Assembly: GCF_018156225.1 (NCBI RefSeq)
Contig: NZ_JAGTAR010000025.1
Coordinates: 1-64,000, forward strand
DNA: 64,000 nucleotides
Direction of reading: 5' to 3'
DNA from: Carboxylicivirga sediminis
GTDB lineage: Bacteria > Bacteroidota > Bacteroidia > Bacteroidales > Marinilabiliaceae
The notes under the pieces were generated by a model. That model was not told where the DNA came from. It did not search any database and saw nothing but the letters and a program-made list of their open reading frames with translations. Of this stretch, positions 35,637 to 45,392 are shown piece after piece. Made by a program: the position numbers and the translations under genes. The stretch's first letter is position 1; each line of letters starts with the position of its first letter.

Positions 35637-35678
35637 TCATAGCAGAGTATGAATCTCTGAATTGAAAAGCGCATTCCA

Positions 35679-37022
35679 TTATTTCATTTGATATACATGC
35701 ACATAATCCACTTCCATTGTTGCCGGAAATATATCATCATCGACACCTTGAACCCCTCCATAATTTCCACCAACAGCCATATTCAGAAGAAAATAAAAGG
35801 GCTGGTCGAAAGGCCAGTTGTCCATGTTGGCATTAGCTGGCTTCTTATATGTTAATAGGATATTGCTACAATCATCCCGATAAAACCGCAGTTCTGTATC
35901 CGTCCATATTAAACCGTAAATATGAAAAGCCTCCTCAGCAGTTTCTAATGGCACATGTCCCGAACCAATGGCGTTTCCTATGGCATGGTTATTACTTTCG
36001 ATATGAATAGCAGATGATGTTTTATCAGGATCCCAGCTAACGTATTCCATAATATCCATTTCACCACACAATGGCCAGTTTGTACCTTCACGAATGGATT
36101 GTCCGAGCATCCAGATGGCTGGCCAAACACCCGGCCCCTGATAGTCTGGCATTTTAGCGCATATTTCGAATATGCCATAGGTAAATGATGGTTTTGAATT
36201 AATTCTGGCAGAGGTGTAATCGCCCACTTGCTGTCCCTCGCCGCTTTTTCGAGCAATTATCTTGAGTGTACCGTCAGAAATGGCAATATTCTGTCCATCG
36301 GTATAGTTCTGCCATTCAGCATTACCCCAGCCATGCTGACCTGTTTCAAACAGCCATTTTTCCTTATCAATTATGCCGTCATCAAAGTCATCATTCCAAA
36401 CCAATTGATAATGGGAACGAAAGTCGGGATCATCCTCTGTTATGCTTAATATTTCGGACATGGTCTTTTCAAATTCACCATGAGATAGGCTAATACTTAT
36501 CTTGTTTTCACCTTCAAAAGGAAAATAGACTTCCACATTCTGCTCTGTCTTATCCAATACCTTGTCATTTACCAGCCAGGATACTTTATCATATTCTCCG
36601 CTACTGGTATTAGTCAGTCGGTAAGTATTTGTTTTACCATCAACAGGCGTTACCTCAAAAGCGGGTGTATAGACATCGTTCTCAACCACAATCTGTTTGC
36701 TGACCTGCTTATTATCCGACCAGTCTGACTGACTTCCCCAAATGGTTAAAGTAACAGTATAGGTTCCTTTCTCTGGATAGAAACCTTGCATTTCTGTCGT
36801 TTCCACCGGCACTCGGTTTGTTCGCTCTCCATTACCGAAATCCCATCGCCAATAGTAATGCTCACTCTGTGTTGTGTTTCTAAAGACAAAAACATTCGCA
36901 TCAGATGGATGTGGATTGATTTCAAAATCTGGCACATAAGTGTTTTGAGGCGATTCGTCACCACAAGCAATAAATAAACTACTTAAGAGCGTTAAACCTA
37001 TTAATATGATACGTATCCCCAT
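35679..37022 (-). CDS. GH16 beta-glucanase lipoprotein with PKD-like domains
   Basis: The 447-residue protein has lipobox FIAC. Residues about 30-200 form two PKD/Ig-like beta-sandwiches (FRNTTQSEHYYWRWDFGNGE, EKGTYTVTLTIWG, then AFEVTPVDGKTNTYRLTN). The C-terminal GH16 domain has LVWNDDFDDGIIDKEKWLFE, VWPAIWMLGQ and the catalytic GEMDIMEYVSW, with Glu321, Asp323 and Glu326. The C-terminus FYFLLNMAVGGNYGG marks it as laminarinase-like. It is a multidomain paralogue of the next gene. The PKD domains may hold the enzyme off the cell surface or bind glycan. Confidence 0.93.
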   Translation of the reverse strand: MGIRIILIGLTLLSSLFIACGDESPQNTYVPDFEINPHPSDANVFVFRNTTQSEHYYWRWDFGNGERTNRVPVETTEMQGFYPEKGTYTVTLTIWGSQSDWSDNKQVSKQIVVENDVYTPAFEVTPVDGKTNTYRLTNTSSGEYDKVSWLVNDKVLDKTEQNVEVYFPFEGENKISISLSHGEFEKTMSEILSITEDDPDFRSHYQLVWNDDFDDGIIDKEKWLFETGQHGWGNAEWQNYTDGQNIAISDGTLKIIARKSGEGQQVGDYTSARINSKPSFTYGIFEICAKMPDYQGPGVWPAIWMLGQSIREGTNWPLCGEMDIMEYVSWDPDKTSSAIHIESNNHAIGNAIGSGHVPLETAEEAFHIYGLIWTDTELRFYRDDCSNILLTYKKPANANMDNWPFDQPFYFLLNMAVGGNYGGVQGVDDDIFPATMEVDYVHVYQMK

Positions 37023-37066
37023 AACTAATAACTTTGTTTAAAATGCATACTCATTGAATTCTGTAG

Positions 37067-38887
37067 TTACTGACCTGAGTCTACTAAACGACTTGAGGCA
37101 AGTTTTCTTCCTTCTTTGACAGATGATTCTGAATACAGGGTTAGTTTAAATGCTTTAAGGTTAGAACCTCCAGATTCAATCCTGATTCTGACCTTCACTT
37201 CTCCTGCTGGCAGGTATATCTTTTTTATTTGCGTGCTGTTCCATTCCTCTCCACTTTCTGTGAGTGGTAATCGAATATTTGATGCTTGTGCAGCACCATT
37301 TACCAAGAAACTAATTTGACCTCCTGCGGTGGCTGCAGCACTCATTATATCCAACTTATAATAACCCGACTGAACTGCATTAATGGTGTATTGTAACCAC
37401 TCACCAGGCTCAGTCCATCCTACATAATAACCATCTCCATCTTTACCAATATCTACACCATCGTTTCGAAAATGATTTCCAACATTCCACTTAGCCCATT
37501 TACTTGAACTATCATGAATATCTTCTGATAATGCATCGTGGTAGGCATCACCATCATTGCCCAAATCGTAATGAACACATTGTATCCATTCCTCTGTCTT
37601 GTGATGCATATAAGGCTTTGTTGCCCTTACGTGGCTCCCACTATTTAAAGAAAAAATGACATCTGGAGCAATCGTGCAGTTTTCAATTTTATGGGCATCA
37701 GCATAAGCCATTACGGCGTTGTAAGTTTCTTCTGCTGAAAGTGGTTTACTCCCGTCTTTCCATGAATTTACTAATTTATAATAATCTTCATTGGTAGTCA
37801 CTTTTAATACATTGTTCAGGCGGCTCTTTTTTACCGGCCACCATGACCAACCAATGTTATTTTTTTCGAAAAGCTCTATTGCTTCCGCAAACCAGTGATT
37901 TGAGTTTTCTCCTGATTCGCTCATCCATAAAGGCATCTGGTATTGCTGGCGCATATCAATTGCCCACTGTATAGCGTTTTGGGCATTACTATTCCAATAT
38001 TTATGAAACGTCAATACGGTGTTATCATCATAGCCATTTAAAGCATGGTTCTCAAAACCTTTGTAGTTATTCCCCCAGCAGTTACCTGATATAAAGATGA
38101 TATGCGTTTTATCAACGCTTCTAATGGCATTTGTTATGCGTTGGTGCAAACTCCATAATGCCGCATTGTTTTGGCATTCGCATCCGTTTTCATTTTTGCT
38201 ATTGCCATCTACATCCCAGTTAGGCTCATTGATAATGTCGTATCCGCCTACCCAGGGATTGTTTTTATAACGTTCGGCTATTTTTACCCACAGCGCTATT
38301 AATTTCTCCTGATTATCGGCACTCTCCCACAGTGATAGGTATGCAGGATCGTAGTCAGATATATTGGCATCTTTTCCCTGACCACCGGGCGCGCCGTGCA
38401 TATCAAAAATCACATACATCTGGTTTTCTCCGCACCATGCCACCAGCTTATCCAGCATGTCAAAACCCTTATTGAGCCAAGTGTTTTGTATAGTGCCAAT
38501 AGAATTCCTTTCTTCCTCCTCTATTGGCAGCGTAAACCATTTATAATGCAAAGCAGGACGTATGGTATTGAATCCCCATGCTTTCAAAGAGTCTAAATCA
38601 GTTTTAGTAAAATGATGCTCTAACCAATGAGCATAGAATTTATTGGTGCGGTCAACGCCCATTGTTTCATGTAGCTTGTTACGGAACTGGGTATGTGTAT
38701 TGATACCTGCACCAGTTGATTGCATCATATACCCTTCCTGAATCATCCAGTTGCCTGTGCCAATACTGCGAATAATAAAAGGTCCCTCATCATTGATGAT
38801 ATTGATACCTTCAACACGCAGAAATCCCTGACTATGGCAAACTAGCAGGTGGCTAAGTAATATTATTAATGTCGAAAATCGGTTCAT
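37067..38887 (-). CDS. GH5 glucanase with C-terminal CBM6-like module
   Basis: The 606-residue secreted protein starts with a signal peptide (MNRFSTLIILLSHLLVCHSQ). The GH5 barrel opens with IRSIGTGNWMIQEGYM, similar to fungal exo-beta-1,3-glucanases. It continues with WGFNTIRPALHY, VIFDMHGAPGGQG, acid/base Glu221 in YDIINEPNWD and nucleophile Glu324 in LWMSESGENSNHW. Residues about 440-590 look like CBM6: YDLGNDGDAYHDALSEDIHD, VGWTEPGEWLQYTINAVQSGYYKL, ISFLVNGAAQ. The likely substrate is beta-1,3-glucan. The ATG at 38887 is preferred over a TTG two codons upstream. It is the first enzyme gene after the PUL1 surface lipoprotein, behind a terminator-like hairpin. Confidence 0.9.
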   Translation of the reverse strand: MNRFSTLIILLSHLLVCHSQGFLRVEGINIINDEGPFIIRSIGTGNWMIQEGYMMQSTGAGINTHTQFRNKLHETMGVDRTNKFYAHWLEHHFTKTDLDSLKAWGFNTIRPALHYKWFTLPIEEEERNSIGTIQNTWLNKGFDMLDKLVAWCGENQMYVIFDMHGAPGGQGKDANISDYDPAYLSLWESADNQEKLIALWVKIAERYKNNPWVGGYDIINEPNWDVDGNSKNENGCECQNNAALWSLHQRITNAIRSVDKTHIIFISGNCWGNNYKGFENHALNGYDDNTVLTFHKYWNSNAQNAIQWAIDMRQQYQMPLWMSESGENSNHWFAEAIELFEKNNIGWSWWPVKKSRLNNVLKVTTNEDYYKLVNSWKDGSKPLSAEETYNAVMAYADAHKIENCTIAPDVIFSLNSGSHVRATKPYMHHKTEEWIQCVHYDLGNDGDAYHDALSEDIHDSSSKWAKWNVGNHFRNDGVDIGKDGDGYYVGWTEPGEWLQYTINAVQSGYYKLDIMSAAATAGGQISFLVNGAAQASNIRLPLTESGEEWNSTQIKKIYLPAGEVKVRIRIESGGSNLKAFKLTLYSESSVKEGRKLASSRLVDSGQ

Positions 38888-38898
38888 TGTCAATGAAA

Positions 38899-38933
38899 AA
38901 AAAGGGGCTTACAACAGGTGTAAAACCCCTTTT
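38899..38933 (-). terminator. Intra-PUL terminator after the surface lipoprotein gene
   Basis: On the minus strand AAAAGGGG pairs with CCCCTTTT, with an inner TTACA/TGTAA pair, followed by a run of eight T. It lies between the PUL1 surface lipoprotein gene and the GH5 gene. It would reduce readthrough from susCD into the enzyme genes. Confidence 0.75.
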
Positions 38934-38953
38934 CAGATGTTGAATAATTAAGT

Positions 38954-39775
38954 TTATTCGGCAGGTTTGAATACCCAGAGCCATCCGGTACCACCGGCAT
39001 TTGACGCTGTGTACAAAATCATGCGATCACTGCTTAGTTCAATAATCTCGTATTTTGAATCAGGATTAACCCTGGCTGGATCATATCCCAAAATTGATTG
39101 CTCGTTAAATGTAATACTTGTAAAATCACCGTTGAAAGCAAAGCTACCTAAACTACCTGCATCATCCGGACTTGTAAAATAGGTGTAATTCGGTGCTCCT
39201 GCTAAGTCAAACACCATCTTACCGTCTGCATCACCCGGAGGGCAACATGTTGAACCAGCATTCCACCACAACTCCTGCCAGTTGTAGGGTGCCACCATGG
39301 CCCAGAATAAATTTTGCCCATCAGACCATTGATAATCCTTATCAAACACCCAGGTTTTACCGCCCAAATCATCACCCACCAGTGCATAGTAAGCTTCTGG
39401 TAAAGGTTCGTCAAGTTGAGTGACCTCAACCGTTACAGACTTCTGAATGTACTCCTTAGTGTCTGGTGTATCATTGGTCATATAAGGAGTGGTAGCATAG
39501 TAGGTAAACTCGTGCGTTCCTGTAAACGGGAATACAACCTCCACACGATCAGTTGATTTTGTATCCAGTATATAGTCCCAGTAACCTGTTACACCAGGTG
39601 TATTCATTTGAATGGATAATTTGTTACCTCCATTAGTTGCCTGAACGACGGCCAACTCAATATTATCCGCATCAAAACTATTCTTTAATACATCTCTGTC
39701 TTCGATTGGCTCACAAGCAGAAAATGCTAAAAGCGAAGCGCCTGCTAACAAACCAAATAGTTTATTTAATTTCAT
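38954..39775 (-). CDS. SusE-position surface lipoprotein of PUL1
   Basis: The 273-residue lipoprotein has lipobox FSAC (Cys21). The first half is a PKD/Ig-like sheet domain (SIQMNTPGVTGYWDYIL, VEVVFPFTGTHEFTYYAT). The second half is rich in aromatic residues (KTWVFDKDYQWSDGQNLFWAMVAPYNWQELWW), as in surface glycan-binding proteins encoded after susD. No catalytic motif is seen. It is 29 bp after susD and is predicted to bind glucan at the cell surface. The specific family is not recognised, so the role rests on position and composition. Confidence 0.78.
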   Translation of the reverse strand: MKLNKLFGLLAGASLLAFSACEPIEDRDVLKNSFDADNIELAVVQATNGGNKLSIQMNTPGVTGYWDYILDTKSTDRVEVVFPFTGTHEFTYYATTPYMTNDTPDTKEYIQKSVTVEVTQLDEPLPEAYYALVGDDLGGKTWVFDKDYQWSDGQNLFWAMVAPYNWQELWWNAGSTCCPPGDADGKMVFDLAGAPNYTYFTSPDDAGSLGSFAFNGDFTSITFNEQSILGYDPARVNPDSKYEIIELSSDRMILYTASNAGGTGWLWVFKPAE

Positions 39776-39804
39776 ACTTTTCTGTTTTTCAAGTTAACAA
39801 TTGA

Positions 39805-41541
39805 TTACCAGCCTGGATTTTGCTCATACACACCGTTAGATAAGCGAATTTCACCTTCTGGCACCGGTACTAAGCCCTTCGTCTCAGGTCGGTAAGACAC
39901 TTTATAACTTCCCTCTGTTCCTGAGTTATTAACAGCAGCTTCCACACCGAAGTAGTTATTGCCGCTCTCGGCATCACCCCAGCGCACCAGGTCAAACCAC
40001 CGTAACCCTTCGAAAGCAAATTCGTGCAGACGCTCCTCTTTCAAATTCTCAATCGTATAGGCTACAGGTTCCAATCCTGCTCTGGCTCGCACAGCATTGA
40101 TGCCATCTGCTGTTTGAGTTAATTCAGAATGCATTAACAGAATATCAGCAAAACGCAGGTAATAAAAATCCTGAGCAGCCCATAACTGCATTGGGTCACC
40201 ATGCACCATGTTAAGCAAGTAGTAGAACATCCCTTTTACACCATCCGGGCCATTGTGCTGAATGGTGGTGTACTTTTTATTCGTCAAGCCTGTGTTGTGA
40301 TCGCCTTTTCCAATGTTCCAGCCATCAACTCCCATATCCGGGTCTTTCGAATTTAAATCAATAACAGAACCCTGCTTACGCGGATCATCATCAGACCAGC
40401 TGTTATAAAAGGCATTGTGCACAGTACCCCAGCCCCAGCCCTGGCCGAATGGCACCATCGAATGATCGCGGATACCAAAGAATAAACACACACGGTTGTT
40501 ATACTGCTGTCCAAAGCTCCAATCAGCCAAACCATAACGTAGGGCAAACATTACTTCGTGGTTACCAGTACCAATGCTTGAGTTAGGACCATCCTGACCA
40601 ACCCATTCCAAACCTTCATTCTCTGCCCATGGCAATACCGGATGTGTTCCCTCCGGATCATAATCGCGTGCATTTTGATTGACGTACGAATAAGGCCACA
40701 GATTTCTGAAGTCAGATGCTAATTTATAGCCACTATTGTCGCGTACGTCTTCCAAATGAGCAATTACGTCGGCTTTGGAAATACTGCCTCCATCGTACAA
40801 TGGTAAAGCATCAGCAGCCTGCTTCTCCACATTGGTCATATAACCGGTATAGTATAGATAAGCCCTGGCTATGTAAGCTTTGGCCACCCATACATTGGCA
40901 TGTCCATAAGTTGCCAATGGAAAATCAGCTGCTTTCCTCTTAGGTAACAGTTCGGCCGCAGCTTTGAAATCTGAGGCAATAACACCCCAGGTTTCTTCCA
41001 TTGAGGCACGGGGTGCTTTGCGGTCTGCATCTGTTGTTAGTATCAAAGGCATACCTCCGAAGAATCGGGCAGCACGATACATTAAGAAGCCACGCATAAA
41101 ATAGGCTTCTCCCAATGTGTTGTTTTTGAAAGTTTCTGCTTCGGCTGCGGTTTCGAAAAAGCGCTTGAAATCATTTAGCTGAACAGCCTCTATCACCGCA
41201 TTGGCACGACTAACCCCATTATAGGTTTCTTTCCATAAATCACGATAAGTATCTTCAGCCGGATCCAGAAAATTATCCACATCTTTTGCTGATTTATCAT
41301 CTGGGCCACCACCGCCCAGCATCACATCACTCATCAGGTTGGCTGCCACATGCTCGTTACTGTGCACTCCTCCAACAAATAAAGCGTTATACACTCCATT
41401 CATTGCTTCCTCGATATCGGTTGGTGTCCGATAGAAAGTATCTAAGCTTTTTTCATATAGATTATCAGTATCGAGATGATCATCACAACTGCTTATGATG
41501 GCCACTAAACCAATAACCACTGTATATATTATCTTTTTCAT
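39805..41541 (-). CDS. SusD/RagB family glycan-binding lipoprotein (PUL1)
   Basis: The 578-residue protein has lipobox ISSC and a SusD-like TPR fold: NLYEKSLDTFYRTPTDIEEAMNGVYNALF, GEAYFMRGFLMYRAARFFGGMPLIL, FYYLRFADILLMHSEL, GINAVRARAGLEPV and LKEERLHEFAFEGLRWFDLVRWG. It works with the SusC barrel encoded just upstream as a lid that captures glycan. 122 bp separate it from susC. The gene order susC-susD-surface lipoprotein is the classic PUL arrangement. Confidence 0.96.
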   Translation of the reverse strand: MKKIIYTVVIGLVAIISSCDDHLDTDNLYEKSLDTFYRTPTDIEEAMNGVYNALFVGGVHSNEHVAANLMSDVMLGGGGPDDKSAKDVDNFLDPAEDTYRDLWKETYNGVSRANAVIEAVQLNDFKRFFETAAEAETFKNNTLGEAYFMRGFLMYRAARFFGGMPLILTTDADRKAPRASMEETWGVIASDFKAAAELLPKRKAADFPLATYGHANVWVAKAYIARAYLYYTGYMTNVEKQAADALPLYDGGSISKADVIAHLEDVRDNSGYKLASDFRNLWPYSYVNQNARDYDPEGTHPVLPWAENEGLEWVGQDGPNSSIGTGNHEVMFALRYGLADWSFGQQYNNRVCLFFGIRDHSMVPFGQGWGWGTVHNAFYNSWSDDDPRKQGSVIDLNSKDPDMGVDGWNIGKGDHNTGLTNKKYTTIQHNGPDGVKGMFYYLLNMVHGDPMQLWAAQDFYYLRFADILLMHSELTQTADGINAVRARAGLEPVAYTIENLKEERLHEFAFEGLRWFDLVRWGDAESGNNYFGVEAAVNNSGTEGSYKVSYRPETKGLVPVPEGEIRLSNGVYEQNPGW

Positions 41542-41663
41542 ACGTTTTTTCTTTTCTATTGTCGTATGGAACTTACCATGATTGAATAGTTACTCTTCGG
41601 TTTAAATTAACCATGGCTCATTTCATGATTCATTTATAATCAACTAAAACAATTGGAATAGCT

Positions 41664-44600
41664 TTAGAATGTCACATTCACTCCAAACATCACCGTGCGT
41701 GGCAACGGATATAATCCCAAATCAATACCCGATGACCATGGATCAGTATCGGGACCATACCCTACTTCAGGATCCATACCATCATATTTGGTAAAGGTGT
41801 ACAGGTTGTTAACAGACACATACACTTTTGCTGCACTCATCCAATCAACATCTCTTAGCAAGCGATCAAATTTGTATCCTACCGTCAGGTTATTGATGCG
41901 GAGATAATCGGCATCGTGCATGTAAATATCAGAAATCAGCTGGGTATTGGCATTACTGTTATAGGTCAGACGAGGCAAGCGGTTGGATGTACCTTCTCCA
42001 TGCCAGCGATCAAATATCTGGGTCGTATAGTTTTGAGTTAAACGGTCAGCAAAAGAACGATACGATTGCATCACCTGGTGACCAAATTTACCTGCCATTG
42101 TAGTATTCACATAAACACCTTTATACTCAGCATTCAGTTGTATCCCTAATTCGAAGTCTGGTAATGGTTTTCCGAGCATAACACGATCATCATCATTGAT
42201 GACACCATCTCCATTTTGGTCAACAAAGCGAACATCTCCCGGCTGACGAGGTTGGCCTGGTTCTGTTTCAATCATAATGGGTGTACCATCAGCTGTTACA
42301 TAATTATCAACGTCCGTCTGATTTTGAAGAATACCATCGGTTTTGTAACCATAAAAGAAGCCAATTGGATTGCCTACCTGAACCCTGGCGATATCAGAAG
42401 TTCCCTGAGATAATACATGACTGGTACCATATATTATACCTTCTGCATTGGCCAGTTTGGTTACCTTATTTTTATTGTATGCACCTGAAACAGTGACTCC
42501 ATATTTGAAGTCTGAGATGTTGTCATTCCAGTTCAACATCACTTCAAAACCCTTGTTTTCGATATCACCACCATTAATAAATGGTGCACCTGCTCCAAAA
42601 GTTCCCAATATTGGCGCATCTACTAACCAATCCTTGGTTGTCTTTTTATACCAGTCAAATGTAAAGCCCAAACGCGAACTAAAGAAACGTGTATCCAAAC
42701 CAATGTTTATCTGTTCTGATGTTTCCCAGGTCACATCAGGATTAGGCACATTAGCAGGTACTGCAGCTTGCTGAGGAACATCTTTGTTAGGACCAAAATA
42801 ATAGCCTTGAGCCCGATAAGCAATATTAGAGCTGTAAACAAAATTACGAATGTCCTGGTTTCCGTTCTGTCCCCAGCTGGCACGCAACTTACCATAGCTG
42901 AAAATATCAAGCCCACGTATAAATGATTCTTCACTGAAGTTCCATCCTGCGGATACTGATGGGAAGTACCCCCAACGATTACCTTCTGCAAAATTGGATG
43001 AACCATCGGCACGCATGGTAAAGTCTGCCATGTATTTCTCATTGAAATTATAGGATAAACGTCCCATATAGGACATTAATCCGCCCCCCTGAGCGGCCCA
43101 GTCTTTTCCCCAAGTCCCAATTTGTGTAACTTTTTCAGGGTTTTTTGTATTGTCAATGTAGGCATACTTAGGGTCTGCAAACAATGTATTACGCTTTTGA
43201 CCACCTACATTTACATTCAAAATATCTTTCACCATCTCGGTACCAGCTAAAGCACTAAAACGGTGATTGTTGACATTAAAGTCGTAGGTAGCGGTATTTG
43301 TCCATGTATAGCGGGTTCCCTGGTACATATCCTGTTGTGCACCATCAACGGTATTCTGGTATTGAGTGCCCAACTCATAAGTTGGCGACCATGAGCGGCT
43401 GTGTCCAAACCAGGCATCCAAACCAAATGAAGATCGAACCTTTAGGTTCTTAACAGGCTCTAAAATGGCGTATACATTACCCACAATATTATTGCCTTTA
43501 CCCCAGTTGTAGTTGTGACGGTAATACATGGTAGCAATTGGATTGTGCTGTCCCATAGCAATACCCTCTAATGTCGGAGCATATCCGCCTGTACGGTGAT
43601 CAATATCTTCGTTTGACCAATAAACCGGCATCAGTGGATTTGTAACCAAAGCGTTATGTAAATCATTGTAATAGATATTACCGGTTGCAACAGCACGATT
43701 CTCGGTGTTGGTATAAGTAAAGTTCTCACCTAATTTCAATAATTCTCTGTCGTTTAGTTTAAGCACGGTAAACTCGGTATTTAAACGTCCTGTAATACGT
43801 TTGTAACCGGCATCGGTGATATGACCGCCAATAATACCTTCCTGATCGAAATAAGAGAAACCGGCTGAATACACAACGCCCTCACTGGCGCCGGTTACAT
43901 TAATTGAGTGGCTCTGCATAGCAGCATTATCATTTGTCATTTCATCCACCCAATTAGTACCTTTCCAGCCACTTTGTAGTTGATCCCATACATCTTGTCC
44001 ATATTCAGTCCCAAGATTTCCAGGAAATGTTTCATTCATATAAGTATTGCCATTCACAATCATATCCTGCCAATCAAATGGCTCAAGACGCTCATTGGAA
44101 CGGGCCTCATCCATGATGAACATATACTCCTGTGCATTTAAAACAGGTAAAGTCTTATAGACATTTTGAACACCATAGTAGCCATCGTAAGTAATTTGAG
44201 GTTTGGCCCCTTTTTTACCTTTTTTTGTAGTCACCAGAATAACTCCATTAGCTGCACGTGAACCATAAATAGCAGCTGAAGCCGCATCTTTGAGCACATC
44301 AATGGATTCAATATCCGATGGGTTTAAGTAATCAATGCCACCACCTACAGCAACCCCATCAACAATGTACAAGGGTGATGCATTTTCAATGGTACCGGCA
44401 CCACGAATCGTAACACGCGTACCTGCACCAGGTGCACCATTACTACGGGTAATATTCACACCCGGAGCTAAGCCCTGTAAAGCTTCCATTGCACTGGCAG
44501 TGTTTAATTCTGCTAATGCCTCCCCTTTCACATTAGCATTGGCTCCTGTTACCAAGGCTTTCTTTTGCACGCCATAACCTACTACCACAACCTCATCCAG

Positions 44601-44891
44601 GTCCGTGGCATCTTCTTCTAACTGCACATTGATAGTTGGAGAAGTCACCATCACTTCTTGTGCTTTCATACCTACAAAAGAGTACACTAACATATCGCCT
44701 TCGTTGGCCATCAGTTGATAAAACCCGTCAACATTAGTGATAGTACCCGATGTAGTACCTTTTAAAACAACACTAACCCCGGGTATTGGTGCTCCATCGG
44801 CAGCACCTGTAACAGTACCCGTTACAGTTAGGTTTTGAGCCTGGCTGGTTAAAGCCAGTAAAAAGAGAAAAATCCCCAATACATGTTTCAT
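41664..44891 (-). CDS. SusC/RagA family TonB-dependent outer-membrane transporter (PUL1)
   Basis: The 1075-residue protein has a signal peptide (MKHVLGIFLFLLALTSQA) and a CarboxypepD_reg domain (TVTGTVTGAADGAPIPGVSVVLKG). A TonB-box region (DLDEVVVVGYGVQKKALVTGA) and plug domain (GVNITRSNGAPGAGTRVTIRG, SIDVLKDAASAAIYGSRAANGVILVTTKKG) precede a 22-strand barrel. It has no STN domain, so it should not signal through FecR. It imports oligosaccharides bound by SusD. A -7 element and an array of CCTCA repeats lie upstream, next to the LuxR-type regulator gene. Confidence 0.97.
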   Translation of the reverse strand: MKHVLGIFLFLLALTSQAQNLTVTGTVTGAADGAPIPGVSVVLKGTTSGTITNVDGFYQLMANEGDMLVYSFVGMKAQEVMVTSPTINVQLEEDATDLDEVVVVGYGVQKKALVTGANANVKGEALAELNTASAMEALQGLAPGVNITRSNGAPGAGTRVTIRGAGTIENASPLYIVDGVAVGGGIDYLNPSDIESIDVLKDAASAAIYGSRAANGVILVTTKKGKKGAKPQITYDGYYGVQNVYKTLPVLNAQEYMFIMDEARSNERLEPFDWQDMIVNGNTYMNETFPGNLGTEYGQDVWDQLQSGWKGTNWVDEMTNDNAAMQSHSINVTGASEGVVYSAGFSYFDQEGIIGGHITDAGYKRITGRLNTEFTVLKLNDRELLKLGENFTYTNTENRAVATGNIYYNDLHNALVTNPLMPVYWSNEDIDHRTGGYAPTLEGIAMGQHNPIATMYYRHNYNWGKGNNIVGNVYAILEPVKNLKVRSSFGLDAWFGHSRSWSPTYELGTQYQNTVDGAQQDMYQGTRYTWTNTATYDFNVNNHRFSALAGTEMVKDILNVNVGGQKRNTLFADPKYAYIDNTKNPEKVTQIGTWGKDWAAQGGGLMSYMGRLSYNFNEKYMADFTMRADGSSNFAEGNRWGYFPSVSAGWNFSEESFIRGLDIFSYGKLRASWGQNGNQDIRNFVYSSNIAYRAQGYYFGPNKDVPQQAAVPANVPNPDVTWETSEQINIGLDTRFFSSRLGFTFDWYKKTTKDWLVDAPILGTFGAGAPFINGGDIENKGFEVMLNWNDNISDFKYGVTVSGAYNKNKVTKLANAEGIIYGTSHVLSQGTSDIARVQVGNPIGFFYGYKTDGILQNQTDVDNYVTADGTPIMIETEPGQPRQPGDVRFVDQNGDGVINDDDRVMLGKPLPDFELGIQLNAEYKGVYVNTTMAGKFGHQVMQSYRSFADRLTQNYTTQIFDRWHGEGTSNRLPRLTYNSNANTQLISDIYMHDADYLRINNLTVGYKFDRLLRDVDWMSAAKVYVSVNNLYTFTKYDGMDPEVGYGPDTDPWSSGIDLGLYPLPRTVMFGVNVTF

Positions 44892-44921
44892 AATAAATGG
44901 ATTTTAAATTATTCGATGGCA

Positions 44922-44929
44922 CAAACATA
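44922..44929 (-). promoter_or_regulatory. -7 element for PUL1 susC
   Basis: On the minus strand TATGTTTG matches TAnnTTTG and lies about 31 bases before the ATG. The -33 element is weak, which is common at activator-dependent promoters. Confidence 0.5.
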
Positions 44930-44962
44930 AACGTCATTTGTTAACAAGTGCTAATACACATA

Positions 44963-45011
44963 CCTCATAAAGCCCTCACTCCACCTCTCCAACGACCTCA
45001 TTTTATCCTCA
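44963..45011 (-). promoter_or_regulatory. CCTCA direct-repeat array upstream of PUL1 susC (putative operator)
   Basis: On the plus strand CCTCA occurs at 44963, 44974, 44996 and 45007, with a CCTCT at 44984. The spacings are 11, 22 and 11 bases, so the repeats lie on one helix face. Relative to the predicted susC start (near 44915) the array spans about -48 to -96. The right pair, ACCTCATTTTATCCTCA, differs in only two positions from copies at 52251 and 61998. Confidence 0.5.
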
Positions 45012-45392
45012 TTTAACAACTACCTAACAACTCATATACTGACACTTAGGCATTTTTAAATTCTTAAAATAGCATACAATCGCCTCATTGGTGTATCTTT
45101 TACACTTACAGCCTTATTAGTATACATTTTTTAACACTTACTACTTTAAACCACCACGGTACAAGCTGAAAGAACGGAAGCGTACCTATAGGATTGATGA
45201 ATATCCGTAATAAGAGACATAATAATCTTAAGAGATTTCAAGAACCAATGCAATTTGGATGAGAACTAGTAGAAAATAGGTAAGCAGCGTCAGAACGGAA
45301 ACATCACAAATCCTTGCTGCATTAAAGAGATTTTTAGAAAGCTACAAAGGCACTAAAAACTGGATATATTGAAGCTCTGCTGTAATAAAGCT

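Larger units (their letters stand above)
44892..45392. other. 501-bp regulatory intergenic region upstream of PUL1 susC
   Basis: No gene is seen. The region holds the susC -7 element and the CCTCA array (listed separately), and then about 380 bp with no feature I recognise beyond AT-rich sequence. No clear terminator was found for the regulator gene that ends at 45393. Confidence 0.5.

Noticed and set aside
44891-44892. STN domain in the SusC proteins that could link them to the FecR system at 10520
   Set aside because: Both SusC proteins go directly from signal peptide to the CarboxypepD domain, so neither has an STN domain.
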